A DNA stretch of 64,000 bases from Phytophthora quininea (taxonomy: Eukaryota; Oomycota; Peronosporomycetes; Peronosporales; Peronosporaceae), in the NCBI GenBank assembly GCA_011947345.1, contig JAAVTG010000670.1, forward strand, positions 248,001 through 312,000. Reading direction: 5' to 3'. Positions 42,426-53,929 of the stretch are shown one piece after another. The notes below the pieces were generated by a model, which saw only the letters and a program-made list of their open reading frames with translations, made no database searches and was not told where the DNA came from. A program made the translations under genes and the position numbers. The stretch's first letter is position 1. Each line of letters opens with the position of its first letter.

Positions 42426-44014
42426 TTAGTTGGTGGAGTTGTTGCGGATGTAGTACGGCTCGTTCTCGAACTCAGCCTCGCAGTACTTGAAGAGGGGCTC
42501 GTCATCGTCCGACGGCGTGAACAGGTGCTTGCCGGCGTCAATCATGACGTAGACGCCCGCGAAGGCGCACACGAGGATAGTGATGGCCGACAGGATCTTG
42601 TCGAGCGCCGGCATCTTGTTCCAGAAGATGCGCAGGTAGATGACGAGCGGCATGAGCAGGCAGCTCGTGGTGTGGGCCGTGGCGCCCGTGAAATCCTGCA
42701 GGTCGAGGAACTTGTCCTGCAGCACCATGGCGATGACAACCAGCACCACGATGATGACGATGCGCAGAGTGACGTAGCGCAGGGTGTTCTTGGCGCCCTT
42801 GTACGGCTCGGCAAGCTGTTCCTCCGTGATATCCTCGCCAAACTCGAGCGCCACACGCAGGTGCGACATACGGCCTTCAACCTTCTCGATCATGCTGGAC
42901 GTCGAGTGCTGGCCGATGTTCGGGGTCGAGTTGGCCAGGTACGAGGCCTTGTCCTCTTCCATCTCGCGCTCCAAGTTGGTGTCAAGCACATCGCCAGGGG
43001 TGTAGCGGACGATGGCGGGGCTCTGGTGGAAGCCGAGGATCATACGCTCAGCCATGTAGAAGGCCGGCTGGGTCAGCGTGGCGAAGGCGATGGTAATGTG
43101 CATCTGCATGAACATGTAGGCCATGACGATAGCGCCACGGTCGGCGGTAAAGCCCAAGGAGCTGCACCCATGGGGTTGGCAGTGTCGACGATCGAGTACA
43201 GGATGTTGCCCGAGAGCTGGCAACCACCGGCCGTGTATCCGACCAGGGCGACGATGAGGAAGAAGGCGGAGATGGCCAGGATGGACACCACCACCACGCG
43301 GGGCATGCGCTGAGGCTGCGGGTGCTCACGGTGCAAGTCGGGCACAATCGGGGCAGCGCCGTAGGCCAGAGCGAGGTTGCCGAAGCAGGTCAGCACTTGG
43401 TGGATCGTCACGTCCGGCTTGGGGATCGCCGGGTGGCCGCGCATGTTGTACTGGACGAGGATCACGGCGATGAAGTCGGCGATGACCGTGCCCATAGTGC
43501 CGGCGAAAGCCATACCGGCGCTTTCCTTCAGCGTCGGGATCAAGCACACAGGGATGACCATAAGCGCCATGAAGACGATCCAGAAGGTCTGACTGAACGA
43601 GTCCGGGAACAGCACGTCGAGCAGGGTGCTGCCCAGCACCAGGAAGGCAATGGGCACCAGCAGACACACACCCATCTGGGAGACGACGACGATGAAGCGA
43701 CCCCACTTGCCGAGAGCCCACTCGCCCAGGTCACCATAGGTCTTGACCGAGGATGGCGCCACCAGCATCACTTGGGACAGTCGGAGCGTGGCGTAGGTGT
43801 TGGCAAAGATCATGAAGGCCAGAGCGATCGACGCGAAAATGGGGCCGGCACGGGCGTAGTTGGAAGGCATGGCCAGCGAACCGATACCGACGCAGCAGCA
43901 GAAGAGGTTGAACGCGGCCTTGGTGTCCTCCATGTTGAAGAAAACGTTCTTGGACGGAGTTGAGGAGGCGCCCTGCGCGTGGGGGTTGACGGACATGCGG
44001 GCCATCACGGTCAT
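42426..44014 (-). CDS. AAAP-family amino-acid permease 4
   Basis: About 529 aa. ATG at 44014 (MTVMARMSVN) is chosen over the longer open frame reaching 45076 because permease homology and the core promoter at 44083-44104 fit this start. TM1 CVGIGSLAMPSNYARAGP; CLIPTLKESAGMAFAG; GCQLSGNILYSIV; FMQMHITIAFATLTQPAFY. One frame break near 43162 (GAAP should continue LGFTADRGA), a single-base loss next to permease 3. Ends PYYIRNNSTN. It is a close paralogue of permease 3 with the same layout. Confidence 0.88.
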
Positions 44015-44082
44015 GGTGGAGTGAAAAAGAGAGACTTGGCAGTCGAGCGAGGTTGGAGCTGTGGCTGGGACTTGCTCGAGAC

Positions 44083-44104
44083 GAGGGAAATTCCAAAGTG
44101 AGCG
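44083..44104 (-). promoter_or_regulatory. Inr+FPR-like core promoter of permease 4
   Basis: Minus strand cgctcactttggaatttccctc, 69-90 bp upstream of the ATG at 44014. Good Inr (CTCACTTT) plus FPR (GGAATTTCCC). Confidence 0.58.
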
Positions 44105-46560
44105 ATCTAACAAGGAGCGTTTAGCGATCGCGATCGCGATCACGAACCTCGATCCGAGATTGGCGGCTCTTCTTGGTCCATGGTGAGCATGGAATTCGGC
44201 CACTGCACTTGAGTGAACCGCACAGAGACGGCGTTCACCCACGCTCTTTAATCGCGCAGACCATGAGATTAAGCCAACTCGAGCGTACAGAGGCTGGTGG
44301 CTCTCGATCAGTGAGCGTGTCCCCACTTGCAGACAGCAAGATACGGATCGACACATGAGAGCCAAGCGCGGACGATCTGCTGCAACGGGAACCTCCGCTT
44401 TGGAACCGGCATCTGTCGAGACTAAATGAGACTGTCGACGCACATCTCCGCCCAAGGCGGATGCGCTTCGACCGTCACATTTTGCCAGTCTCATGCGAGA
44501 CCGAGCAACTTCAGAAGGAGGACTCGCGGACGCCACGTCGAACACTAAAAGCTCCTGTCGATACTTGCTAAAATGGTTGCTGGAGATCTCTCGGAGTCTA
44601 AGTCGAACCAGACCGAGACCCATCCTCGAGATAGCTGGTCTTGGCCCGTATTGCCAGGGCCGACCGCGTTGAACTGTTCCGGTGAAAGGGCCTGTTCCAG
44701 ATGGTGACCAAGTGCAGGCAGCCGCGACACCGCTCCGTATTTCCGAGATAGAGCGCTGCGACCACACAAAGCTTCGACTGGAGCCCCGCCTATCGCCGAT
44801 GACAAGCAACGACGTGGAGTTCAGACGAACGAGCAGGGGCCCACCTATCCCAGCACCGGCAAACCGCAACTTGAAGCGGAGCTTTGAGGCACCTTCAAGC
44901 GCCGCGATCTGCTGCAAACCCGAGTCCGTATGTGGTGGTGTCGATACCGTGGAGATGGCAGTGAAGTAAACTACCAAAAACAACCAGCAATATCGCTCCG
45001 CTTCGACGGGCTTCTGAAGCATCGATAACTCACACATCTCGCAACTTGGACCAGAGCGACAAAGAGACTGACGCAATGCGCGTCACCGCGACCAGCTCGA
45101 GTGAGAACGGTCCAAATCCCAAAGTCTGCTGAAGACATCGCCAAAAGCACTTTTTCAACAGCTTGGGATTAAAACCATAGATTGGACGGGATGATGGAGA
45201 TGGCAGTTGGTTTCCGTATCTCTTCCCGACGAGAAGATTGTCAACTTTGAGTGGTGTTTGTTCGCAGCGTCCGAAGGTCTCAATGCCAAAATTTTAAGTT
45301 CATCTCAAAAAGTGTTCATCATGCATGTACTGTGCACTACCCTAGGAACTGTACAAAACTATCAGTAGGAACAGCAGCATTTGCTGCCACCACCCGTGTT
45401 TGGTACCGTGTGGCAATGAGGAGTTTTTCATGCGCATTGATTCAATTCAATGCGGTGCAAAAAAACATACGAAACCAAAATGTGTTGAATTTTAGCAAGT
45501 TGGAACAAAACTGGTCATGAAGTCGACCTTTTCCGTCGTTCCGGTGCGCTACCGCACTTGGACTCTGTATGGACGGCTTTGCTGCTGGTAGCATTCTGTA
45601 GAAGCGCCGGCACGCTCTCAGCGACAACGCGGCATATTTCGTGCCCTGGCGAGGGTACAGCCCGCCAAGATCAACGTTGAAGAGAACATAAATTGCTGGT
45701 GCATCAAATCAGGACATCGTTGGTGCGCCAACAAAAACCGCGCCGCATATCGTTTAACGTGTCTGCCTCTGAGGTTGCCACGTGTGGTTAGTCTTTAATA
45801 TGGAGTTCTTATCGTCGTGTACTGCATGGTATACAGTGTGCATACAGTTGAATGGAAATCGCATCAGCCTACGTTAATTGCGAAATGTCCATGTTCATGG
45901 AAATAAGAATCGTGCGACTACCCAACTGCTCCTCCACTTCTCCTAGATCCCCGTGGAAGGAATACTTTGAAGCCCGAGGACCGCGATTTGTATGCAGGAA
46001 GAGACGCCAATACACACGGTTGAATAGGTACTCACAATAACGCACAGAAATACGTCTATGATCATATTCGCCTTAATTTGAACCGAGAGGCTTCATCAGG
46101 AGCAACATTGTACAGCTGAATACATCGCAGTGGTGATTTTGATTTATAACGCTTTGACCAATTTTCACCACTGTGACAGAACCTCTCCACAGCAAATGTA
46201 TGGTGTGCCAAATATATGGTACACTTATTACCACGTGTGTCCTGTGCTGAAATAAAAGTGCCACTCCGAAGCGGTAGACCTCCAGGTTTGGAGTTTGGAG
46301 GTAGTTAGCCGATTCGACACCAAATACAGGCGATCTATCATAGCATATTTGCCTTGTACTGTATCACCAAGAGTACAGTAAATTAACTTCTCACAATAAT
46401 TTTGATTTTGATTTGTACTTTATAAAGATCTTCCCTCGTGACGACATTTGGTCGTCCCCTCCCCGTTTATTTAACGTTGCCAAGTTGATTTCGAGTATTT
46501 TTCCAACATCACAACACGAGGCCGACGGCATAATATTCATCTTACTATAGCAATCGGGCT
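44105..46560. other. Gene-poor region
   Basis: 44105-45076 is open in one minus-strand frame in phase with permease 4, with no recognisable domain; it is probably 5' flank. From 45200 the base composition becomes more AT-rich and only short frames occur. No repeat ends were recognised. Confidence 0.45.
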
Positions 46561-46562
46561 GA

Positions 46563-47605
46563 ATGGATCCAAGAAATATAGTACAACACTTAGTTAAACC
46601 CAACCAAGCAGGCGTTTACATCGTGCGGTATAGACTTGTCAGTATGGCCTTATGCCAACAAAGGATCAGAACAGTATTAGCGAAGACATTTAACGCGAGT
46701 GAGGAACAAATTAGGCAATTGGGACAGTTGAATGCCACTAAAATTAAAGGGTGCTATCTCGCGTCGTTGTCGAAAAACGCAATGTGAGCATTGGCTGGGT
46801 ATCCCACGAAGGGCGATGGATACTGGCTTCGAAGAGTGTCAGTTCTGCCAAGAAGAAATCTGTGGGGATTGCTGCCACAAAACGCGACAAATGTTTGTAT
46901 ATCCTGAGGTGGAGGTAGCGACTCAAACTCTGAGCACGAGCAGTACTCGCAAAATAGCTGGTGTGGTTGTACTTCAGATGCTTCGACATATGCGAGTAAT
47001 GTTCTCTCAGGACTCTGTTCTGCTGCTGCAGCAATTTCGTAATAATTCACCTGTTTATCACGGAAGCCTACAAGTACTTTGGTCATGAGTTGCCTGCTGT
47101 AATACCTGCCATATCACAGCCCAAAATTCAAGCCCTAGATGATGTAGTTCCTCAAAATACAGACGCATTGATGAATACTAAGAGATACCGAACGGAAAGC
47201 CGTGGTGAAACTTTCTCCTTTACAGCCATCAGTGAGTACCAACCCCAAATTGAGCAGATCAATTACTACCTTGGTAGACCTGTGAAAGGAATACTCATCG
47301 GGTTGCGGAGGAGATGGTGATCTCAGAGACGGATCAAAGGCATGGCACTGAGTGGCGAAAAGTCCACTAAATCTCAGTTTTATATGCGTTGTATGAAGTA
47401 TTGCTACATCATCTCGCAAGGGACACAATGGTAGATTCTGGAGATTAGAGAGGTTAGAGGGGGCGTGAGGAAGAAGAAAGGAAAATGTTTTAGTCTCGTC
47501 TTGGCGAATATGGAGTCGTTCAGAAGGCTGATTTCTCCGACTACTGTAGTTCGGTATAGGACTCCACGTGAAAACTCGTTGGTAGTACGGATAGACTCCA
47601 CCCAC
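46563..47605. other. Unidentified open frames, possible repeat remnant
   Basis: Plus 46563-46787 (MDPRNIVQHLVKPNQAG), minus 47086-46754 (MTKVLVGFRDKQVNYYEI, with CEYCSCSEF) and minus 47605-47135 are open but match nothing I recognise. The minus frames read like pieces of a decayed protein. No function is proposed. Confidence 0.3.
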
Positions 47606-49605
47606 AACAATACGTCAACCAGGAACGTTGATTCAGCGATAGCCCGCGCACTGACTGGTCTTACGATCCGTCAAGCAAACTTCCCAAGTGGAAGCCACTA
47701 GTACGAGATCGTTAGCGCGAAACCTTCCCAACACCAGAAGGGTCCAAAGCCAATTAGGCCGACTTGGCGAGTACATGGAGTCGTTCAGCCAAGGGTGACT
47801 TTTCTCGACCCCTAACACAAGCTTTGGTAATTCAGCCGTCACGCTATACACATTCAACCTTGCCACAAACTCCTGGCTTGGCCGAGGGGCGAGCCTGTCC
47901 TCACGGATAAACGTGCCCGCCGCCACACATAACCCGCTCAAACGGGCGGATCCAGACGCAACGTAACGAAGACGATTCCGCTGCCGAACTTGACCCTTGT
48001 GTGCTTGAGGGGAAATTCTGTTCTGTATATGTAGTGCCCATTCGGGCTTATGTAAATCCTATTTTTCCTACTTTCCATACAAATATGCAGTGAAATATGA
48101 TCCGTTTCCTAACTGCGACCTCGCTGAACCCACCGCCGAGGTCCCCGAAGCGTCGCTGAGCTCCCAGACTGGTCACCGAGGTTTTGGAGAGGTCGGGTCG
48201 TTGCTACCGAGCCCTCCCAGAGTCATCGAGGTTTCAGGCTGTAGATAACGAGCTTTCCGAACGGTCATCGAGGCCTCCAGCAGTCGCCAATCCTTGGGAA
48301 GGGTCGCCTGAATCTTTTTCCATTGTCATTGGTGACGTCGACGTGTCACCGAAAATTCTGAGGAATGGCCAATCACAGCGCCTTCCGTTGGGCGTAATGG
48401 GTCAATCCACAAAAGTGATTCCCGCCGACTGACTATTGAGACCTCGCCAGACTTAAAAATCCAGCCAATCAGGGAAGACTCCGTTAGGAATGACCGTGAA
48501 CGAATCCTCGCCACGCATCGCGATGCCTCACGACTTGTCCCCACTTCCTAGGCAAATCACTTTACCACAGTAGCCAATTTGATGAAGTTGCAAAGATCCC
48601 TGTAACCGGCGATCCTGGGTCGCCAGGCCAGCGAGTGGGGTGATCAAGAGGGGAGGAGCTGGAGAGAAGAGTGAATGGAGAGGAAGCTGTTGTTTTGGCA
48701 AGTCAGGGTGGCGAGCGAAAGGAGGGTGTGACGTTGTTGAAGAACTAGTTGCAATAGCACCAGGTGGGGGGTCAAGTGTCAATATAGAGAATGATACGAT
48801 GTCGCTATGGACGACGCTAATGTCGCTATAGTTACGTCCAACGTCACTACAGAGAGTGTTGCCCTCAGTGAGCACCCGGTGAGCGCTGATAAAGTGGGGC
48901 CCGAGGTCATTGTCGTCGATGATAATAAGCAAGTAGCGACAAGACGATTTATACATTGCGCATGTGCCCCCAATAAAAATGCATCGCTCGTAGCACAGTC
49001 CGCACAACTCTGGAAGCACAGCTGGTTGGAGTCGTCGACCCACTCTTACGCTCGCTAGAGATGGTCTCGAAAGCTTAGGGGCTAGCAGGCAACATAGGAC
49101 AAACGCCATAACGGATTTTTACATTGTCAACTACTTCGAGAAGAATAGCTTTTTGTACATCGATACCTTATTCGACCACCTGCACTAACCGAACAAACTC
49201 GCGAGGTTACAGTCGTCAAGATTTGGGGCATTGGAATGAGAGCATGTCGTAAAGGTTTTGAACAAAGTGCGCCCTGTCCGCTCGAGATTGCCACTGCAAG
49301 GGACGATTTCTAGCCATTCAGGCTCAAAAGGGTGAGTTGTGGTGCCCCATTCGCTCCACATTTTCTTCATTTTGCTGGTTCCCCCTCATCATCCAGTTCC
49401 GGCGCAGACTTGCTTCGGTGACAGCGTCTTGTGCCGCCATCTACAAAAGTTGACGAACCTACAGGTTAATATACAGTGAAAAGACACGCAAGTGGTGACA
49501 TCAATATCACCTCCTTCACCAATAAAACCAAAACTTTACACGACTAGCAGGAAACTGGCGACTGCGGCTATAATCTTCTAATGCTGTAGATACGTTCCGT
49601 TGTTT
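47606..49605. other. Gene-poor region with short internal repeats
   Basis: At 48170-48280 the words caccgaggttttgg, catcgaggtttcag and catcgaggcctcca recur at roughly 50-60-bp steps, giving a Ser/Arg-rich 82-aa frame (48184-48432). The minus frame 49109-48528 (193 aa) has no recognisable domain. gagtcgttcag occurs at both 47514 and 47771. These may be decayed retroelement sequence; this is not demonstrated. Confidence 0.3.
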
Positions 49606-49609
49606 TGCG

Positions 49610-49930
49610 GTGTATGAGGAAGATCGTGGCCTTAACCGGTTGCAAGACGATATCACCCTGCTGTCCGAGATACCCATGAAAATACCAACAAATGATATCT
49701 ATCATGATCTATCTATGGAGGTTGGCAGGTACAGTTGGCACGGTCTTCAGTTGTTGCCTGGAGGCATGGGAGAAGCTCTGCACTGGGATTATCCTATCTT
49801 TGAGGTGGCTAGGGCTCTGCTAGAACGTGAGCTAGTTCAAGCTTCCGTCATTGTCGCGCTAATGGATGATCCATCCATCCATGTGTACCCTGGGTCATAT
49901 GCGGCCAATTCAACCACGACTGCCGTATGA
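49610..49930 (+). CDS. Hypothetical open frame, 106 aa
   Basis: MYEEDRGLNRLQDDITL... with GEALHWDYPIFEVARALL. The composition is protein-like but no family is recognised and no neighbour suggests a role. Confidence 0.25.
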   Translation: MYEEDRGLNRLQDDITLLSEIPMKIPTNDIYHDLSMEVGRYSWHGLQLLPGGMGEALHWDYPIFEVARALLERELVQASVIVALMDDPSIHVYPGSYAANSTTTAV

Positions 49931-50273
49931 CGCTTCTCCTGAACAGAGGAGGTACTATTTCATTCCGCGGAGATCTCATCTCGCCCGTGCTAGGGGAGAT
50001 TTCACCAACCAAACGTTCGTCTACATTGCTACGTACGTGTTGGTGAGATACCTCAAGAAGAAAACTCTACTGAGGCTGTAGGTTTCGTTCGTACCGCTGC
50101 ATTACGATAGCTTACTCGCAATACGACCTGCGCCAACTTCACCAGCGTTGTGTGCAACGAGATCTCGAGTACGCCGTATGCATCAAGAACTGCATTTTTG
50201 CAAAGCGGAGGAGTGCACTTCTCATGAAATGGTTTAGTAGTCGAAGCCAAATTTTTACACAGAATCCGTCAAA

Positions 50274-51445
50274 TTGGAGCGTTGGCATATGCGCACACCA
50301 AAGTACAGCAAAAGCAAAACTATAATAATGTGGAGTAGCGCTCTCACGAAAAACCGTAAGTTCGTCCTCGCACAAACTCGTCGCGTCCGATTCGCGGTCG
50401 CGTCGAGCAATTTCCGGGTTGTTGGAGTAGCGTATCTTCGACGATACAGGCCCAAGTTGTTGCAGGCTTCAGAGTTGATGGGGGTTGAGTGGACGTTTCT
50501 CCTGTTCTCAGGACGTCAATTCTTTGGGAGTGCGGCGTTATCGGACCGGGGTTTCCTTGGGCTTGTGCGTGGCGTTATCGGGCTGACGCGGGTCCTGTGC
50601 ACGCCGATTATCGGGCCAGTGCGTTCTTCGCCTTGGGCAGCGCATTATCGGGTGTACCTAGACGGTATCGTTTAACGTGTCCCTCCTATTGGGCACGAGG
50701 TTGAAGGGGTGAGTACCCGAGCTAGTGAGCGACGGGGGGCACGTGTTCCTTGCGGCTGGACTTGCCGGCGCTTGGTGGTTCCCCAGAACCTTGGAGGTCC
50801 GCAGAGAAGACTGGAGGTCATTGTGGTTCAGAGTAATCTCGGGACTGAGTCCTTACTACTGGCTACTGGCTACTTTTGTTTGCTAACCTACCGTTCCATG
50901 CCTAACTCTACTTCTGTCGGGCTTCCACTACGCACCTTCAACCTGATTTGCGTCCCGTAAACATGACTCCGACGTGGTGGAGTTTTTCGTGATGGGAAAC
51001 TTGTGACGAGGTTTGGGTCGACGGGATTTGCATAGACAGGCGCACGGGACGATCGTCGGGTCAGCCTGACCCTACGACGCATCGAACTCAGACGCCTGTC
51101 ACACAGCCCATCGCCCCGTCAGCTTTCCCGTCGGCTTCCGGTTCGTCGCTTTCCATTAACCTCGGCGCCTTACAGCGCCAACGCGCCCGCTTTCTCTCGG
51201 GGCACTATTCCACAATGAGAACTGCCGAGTTGGCTTCATTTTAGGCCTCAGCGAACATGAAATGGGGTGCAAACTGTATTTCCCGACCGAGCACGTAGTG
51301 CAATTCGCGGATGACATTATGAGAGCCTGCTCTATCGCGACCGCATTCACACCGAGTTCAACGACCCCATTAAAAATGGCTTTTATGAGGCCAAGATTTT
51401 CGTTGTACATGAAGCTATGTTACTTCTTCATAACCACATATATGT
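50274..51445. other. Unidentified repeat-like region
   Basis: The plus-strand reading ...GFPWACAWRYRADAGPVH... and, about 40 codons later, RRYRLTCPSYWARG (50489-50704) look like transposable-element protein, but no end repeats or catalytic motifs are seen. After a gap, 50709-50960 is another short frame. Confidence 0.25.
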
Positions 51446-51448
51446 GCT

Positions 51449-52560
51449 TCAGTAAGAAGCTTCTTTGGTAACAGACATATGTGCTTTTGTTTTCATCACC
51501 TTCTCTTCCTGACTTGACTTGCTCTGTATGAGAGACTTTCTTGTTTGAAACCTTCGTTGTCGATCGAACACGTCGAGGGCGTTGCGTTTGTTCTCGCTGG
51601 GTCGCTCATTTGATGCCTCTACAGCTGTGGTTGGAGATGCGGCGTCTTCTGCATTGCTCTTCGATTCATTGCTGTTCGAGACATCAAATAGTATATCTGT
51701 GTTAAGCTGCGGATTCATTTAGGGAGGGAATTTTCATTTTCGGAGTTTCCAATCTATTGTTGACCCTCTTGTTTGGGTTCCCATTCCACGCCGCATCGAA
51801 AACACGTGCAGCAGGAATCAGGTTGTAGTCAGCTCAGGAGAATCGAGAGGAAACCGTTTGCGTGGAACATCGGTGTTGATCCGAGGTCCATCTTGTGCGC
51901 TGTCATCATTGCCATCCGCTTCGCCATTGCTGGCGTAGCCGAGGTCGGTGCCATCCACATTTCTTTCCGCATCCTGTCCAATAGCATTGTGCTACGAGAG
52001 TTCTGTTGGGTCATCTTTGAACGTCATCTTTGTACTAACTGCTTCGATCAGCGTCTTCGTCGGTATCCTGTCCTTCGTTGGTAAGAGTTTGAGTAGAGTT
52101 TATACCATCTTGACGTCTGAAACCTCTAGTGGGGGATTGAACTGAGGGTATTTCCGCTCAAACTTCTCTTCAATGCCCATTCCTTTGGTAGCCTCTCCCG
52201 GCGTCAAACAAAATCCAGTATCATGTAGGCCTACGTCGAGGGTCTTTCTAACTTCCTAAGCGTCATTTAGATTATCTCTTCCTTCCCCCACAAGGCGACA
52301 TTCCGTACTTGTTGTAGATGTACAGATCCATATCTTCAAAAGCCGAAATCTTCTTTGCTTTGGCCGCCCGCTGACTTCGGGCTTCTTGTCGGTCCCGTAG
52401 CTGACCACAAAGTTGATTTTGATCTCGATCCAGTCGACGAGAATTCTATCGAGTTCTTGTATGATATGCTCAATTGTGGGTTGGACAGGAACTCTGCGTT
52501 TTGCTGTCATTGCTTTATAGGTTGGCTAGTATATGCCACGATCCAGCACGCTCACTTTCT
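51449..52560 (-). pseudogene. Decayed minus-strand coding sequence, family unknown
   Basis: Several minus-strand pieces in different frames follow one another: ELDRILVDWIEIKIN, SAFEDMDLYIYNKYG, KTLDVGLHDTGFCLTPGE with EEKFERKYPQFNPPLE, DGTDLGYASNGEADG, then MNPQLNTDILFDVSN to stop at 51449. The acidic C-terminal half and consistent order suggest one broken gene or transposase. No known family is recognised. Confidence 0.35.
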
Positions 52561-53865
52561 GTGTAGAATTACTGTAAATGTGAGTAAACGCGTCACTGAC
52601 GATGTAGTCAGTTTGGGCCCTGGGCATGTCCCGTCAAGACAAGCCATATGCGTGTCTCGTGCGTGGTTTGTCGATTTTGGCGATCGCTGGGTTGCAGGTT
52701 GGCTGATCGAACGCGTGCGATGACCACTAAAACTCCTAGACGATCTTTCCCCTTCGCTCCAAAAATGAAAATGAGAGGGGACTTGCCGTTTGGCAGATGA
52801 TAGGTTAATTTGTGTCATTTTTATTTTCTTTGGTATTGTCGGAAGATGAACGACGGTAGCGGCGCTTAGTCGCTCGCTCACGAAGTCATCATTTTTCCCT
52901 ATCCTTGTCAGAGTCCATGGGACTAGTTAACCTTCGTCTGCTGACACCATGGGATTTTGAGTGTGAGAGAGAGGAGAGTGTTCAGACGTACAGGTGAAGG
53001 CTAGCGCCTGTAGCGTCCATGTATATTTGCCTACAGCGTAGACAGTGAGTGGAGGTCACACGGGCTCGGGCTGGATCGGATCTAGTTCCTTCAGATCACG
53101 CTCAACACTCACCTGACGTTCTGAAGGTGCATTGTTGTGCATACAGGCCGCTACTACCTCAGCGATAGTTCAGTGGGCTCCTTCGAAGCTACCGAGATAC
53201 TGCGCTGTGGAACAGTGATCTAGTGGGAGCTATGGTATCAAGCATGTTGAAACGCTTAAACTCACCAAACTTTAAGCCCGGGCAAGCGCTGTTCTGCTGG
53301 GCACGTCAGCGAGAGCTGCTGGCAATGACGACCGAGGGCAATCACATGGCGTGATGCGGTCGTGGTCGAGTGGGAGTATGGTGTGAGCAGCTGCAAATCG
53401 TATGATAGAACACAGCACTTCAACTTTTGAGCTGGCGGCTTGCCCAGCAACTCTGTTTCGTGGCAAATACACGCAGCAACATTTGCCAAAGTTCACACCG
53501 CAAGCGAGAGGCAGCGGAACCGCTCGGGTCCAGCGTGACACAAAATTGTTCAGCGCAGAAATGTGATGTGCAGCTGTAATATCTGCTTTTCAAGTGTTAA
53601 AAAAGCTGTTAAAATGTATGTTGATTATGAATTGAAAGTGATGATATTCAACTCGGACGGCAACTTCCTCGTTTACGTTGATTCCGAGCAGCAGGCTTGC
53701 TCCACGGACAGCAACCAAACTTGCCCATTTGGATGCCAACCACAGGTATTCTTAATTCCCTTTCGCGCGCGGAGAATTCGTTCGCGATGCTATTCGCGCG
53801 CGCTCGCAGTCTCTTACTGCTAGAACTCCTACCGCCGTAACTCACATGACCACACAACGCCCATT
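52561..53865. other. Intergenic, no recognised gene
   Basis: Short overlapping frames only; no repeat or RNA gene recognised. Confidence 0.45.
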
Positions 53866-53886
53866 TCCATCATTATGCAATTTGCG
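53866..53886 (+). promoter_or_regulatory. Inr+FPR-like core promoter of the Ca2+-ATPase gene
   Basis: tccatcattatgcaatttgcg, an oomycete-type Inr (TCATTAT) plus FPR (CAATTTGC), 44-64 bp upstream of the ATG at 53930. It argues against ATGs at 53846 or 53875 as the start. Confidence 0.6.
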
Positions 53887-53929
53887 TCGTCGAGCTCAAG
53901 TCCAAGTGAAAGAACCGGTCCAAAGCTCC

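Noticed and set aside
43073..45076. 667-aa open frame extending permease 4 upstream
   Set aside because: The first ~350 residues match nothing, the paralogue starts where 44014 starts, and a good core promoter lies at 44083-44104.
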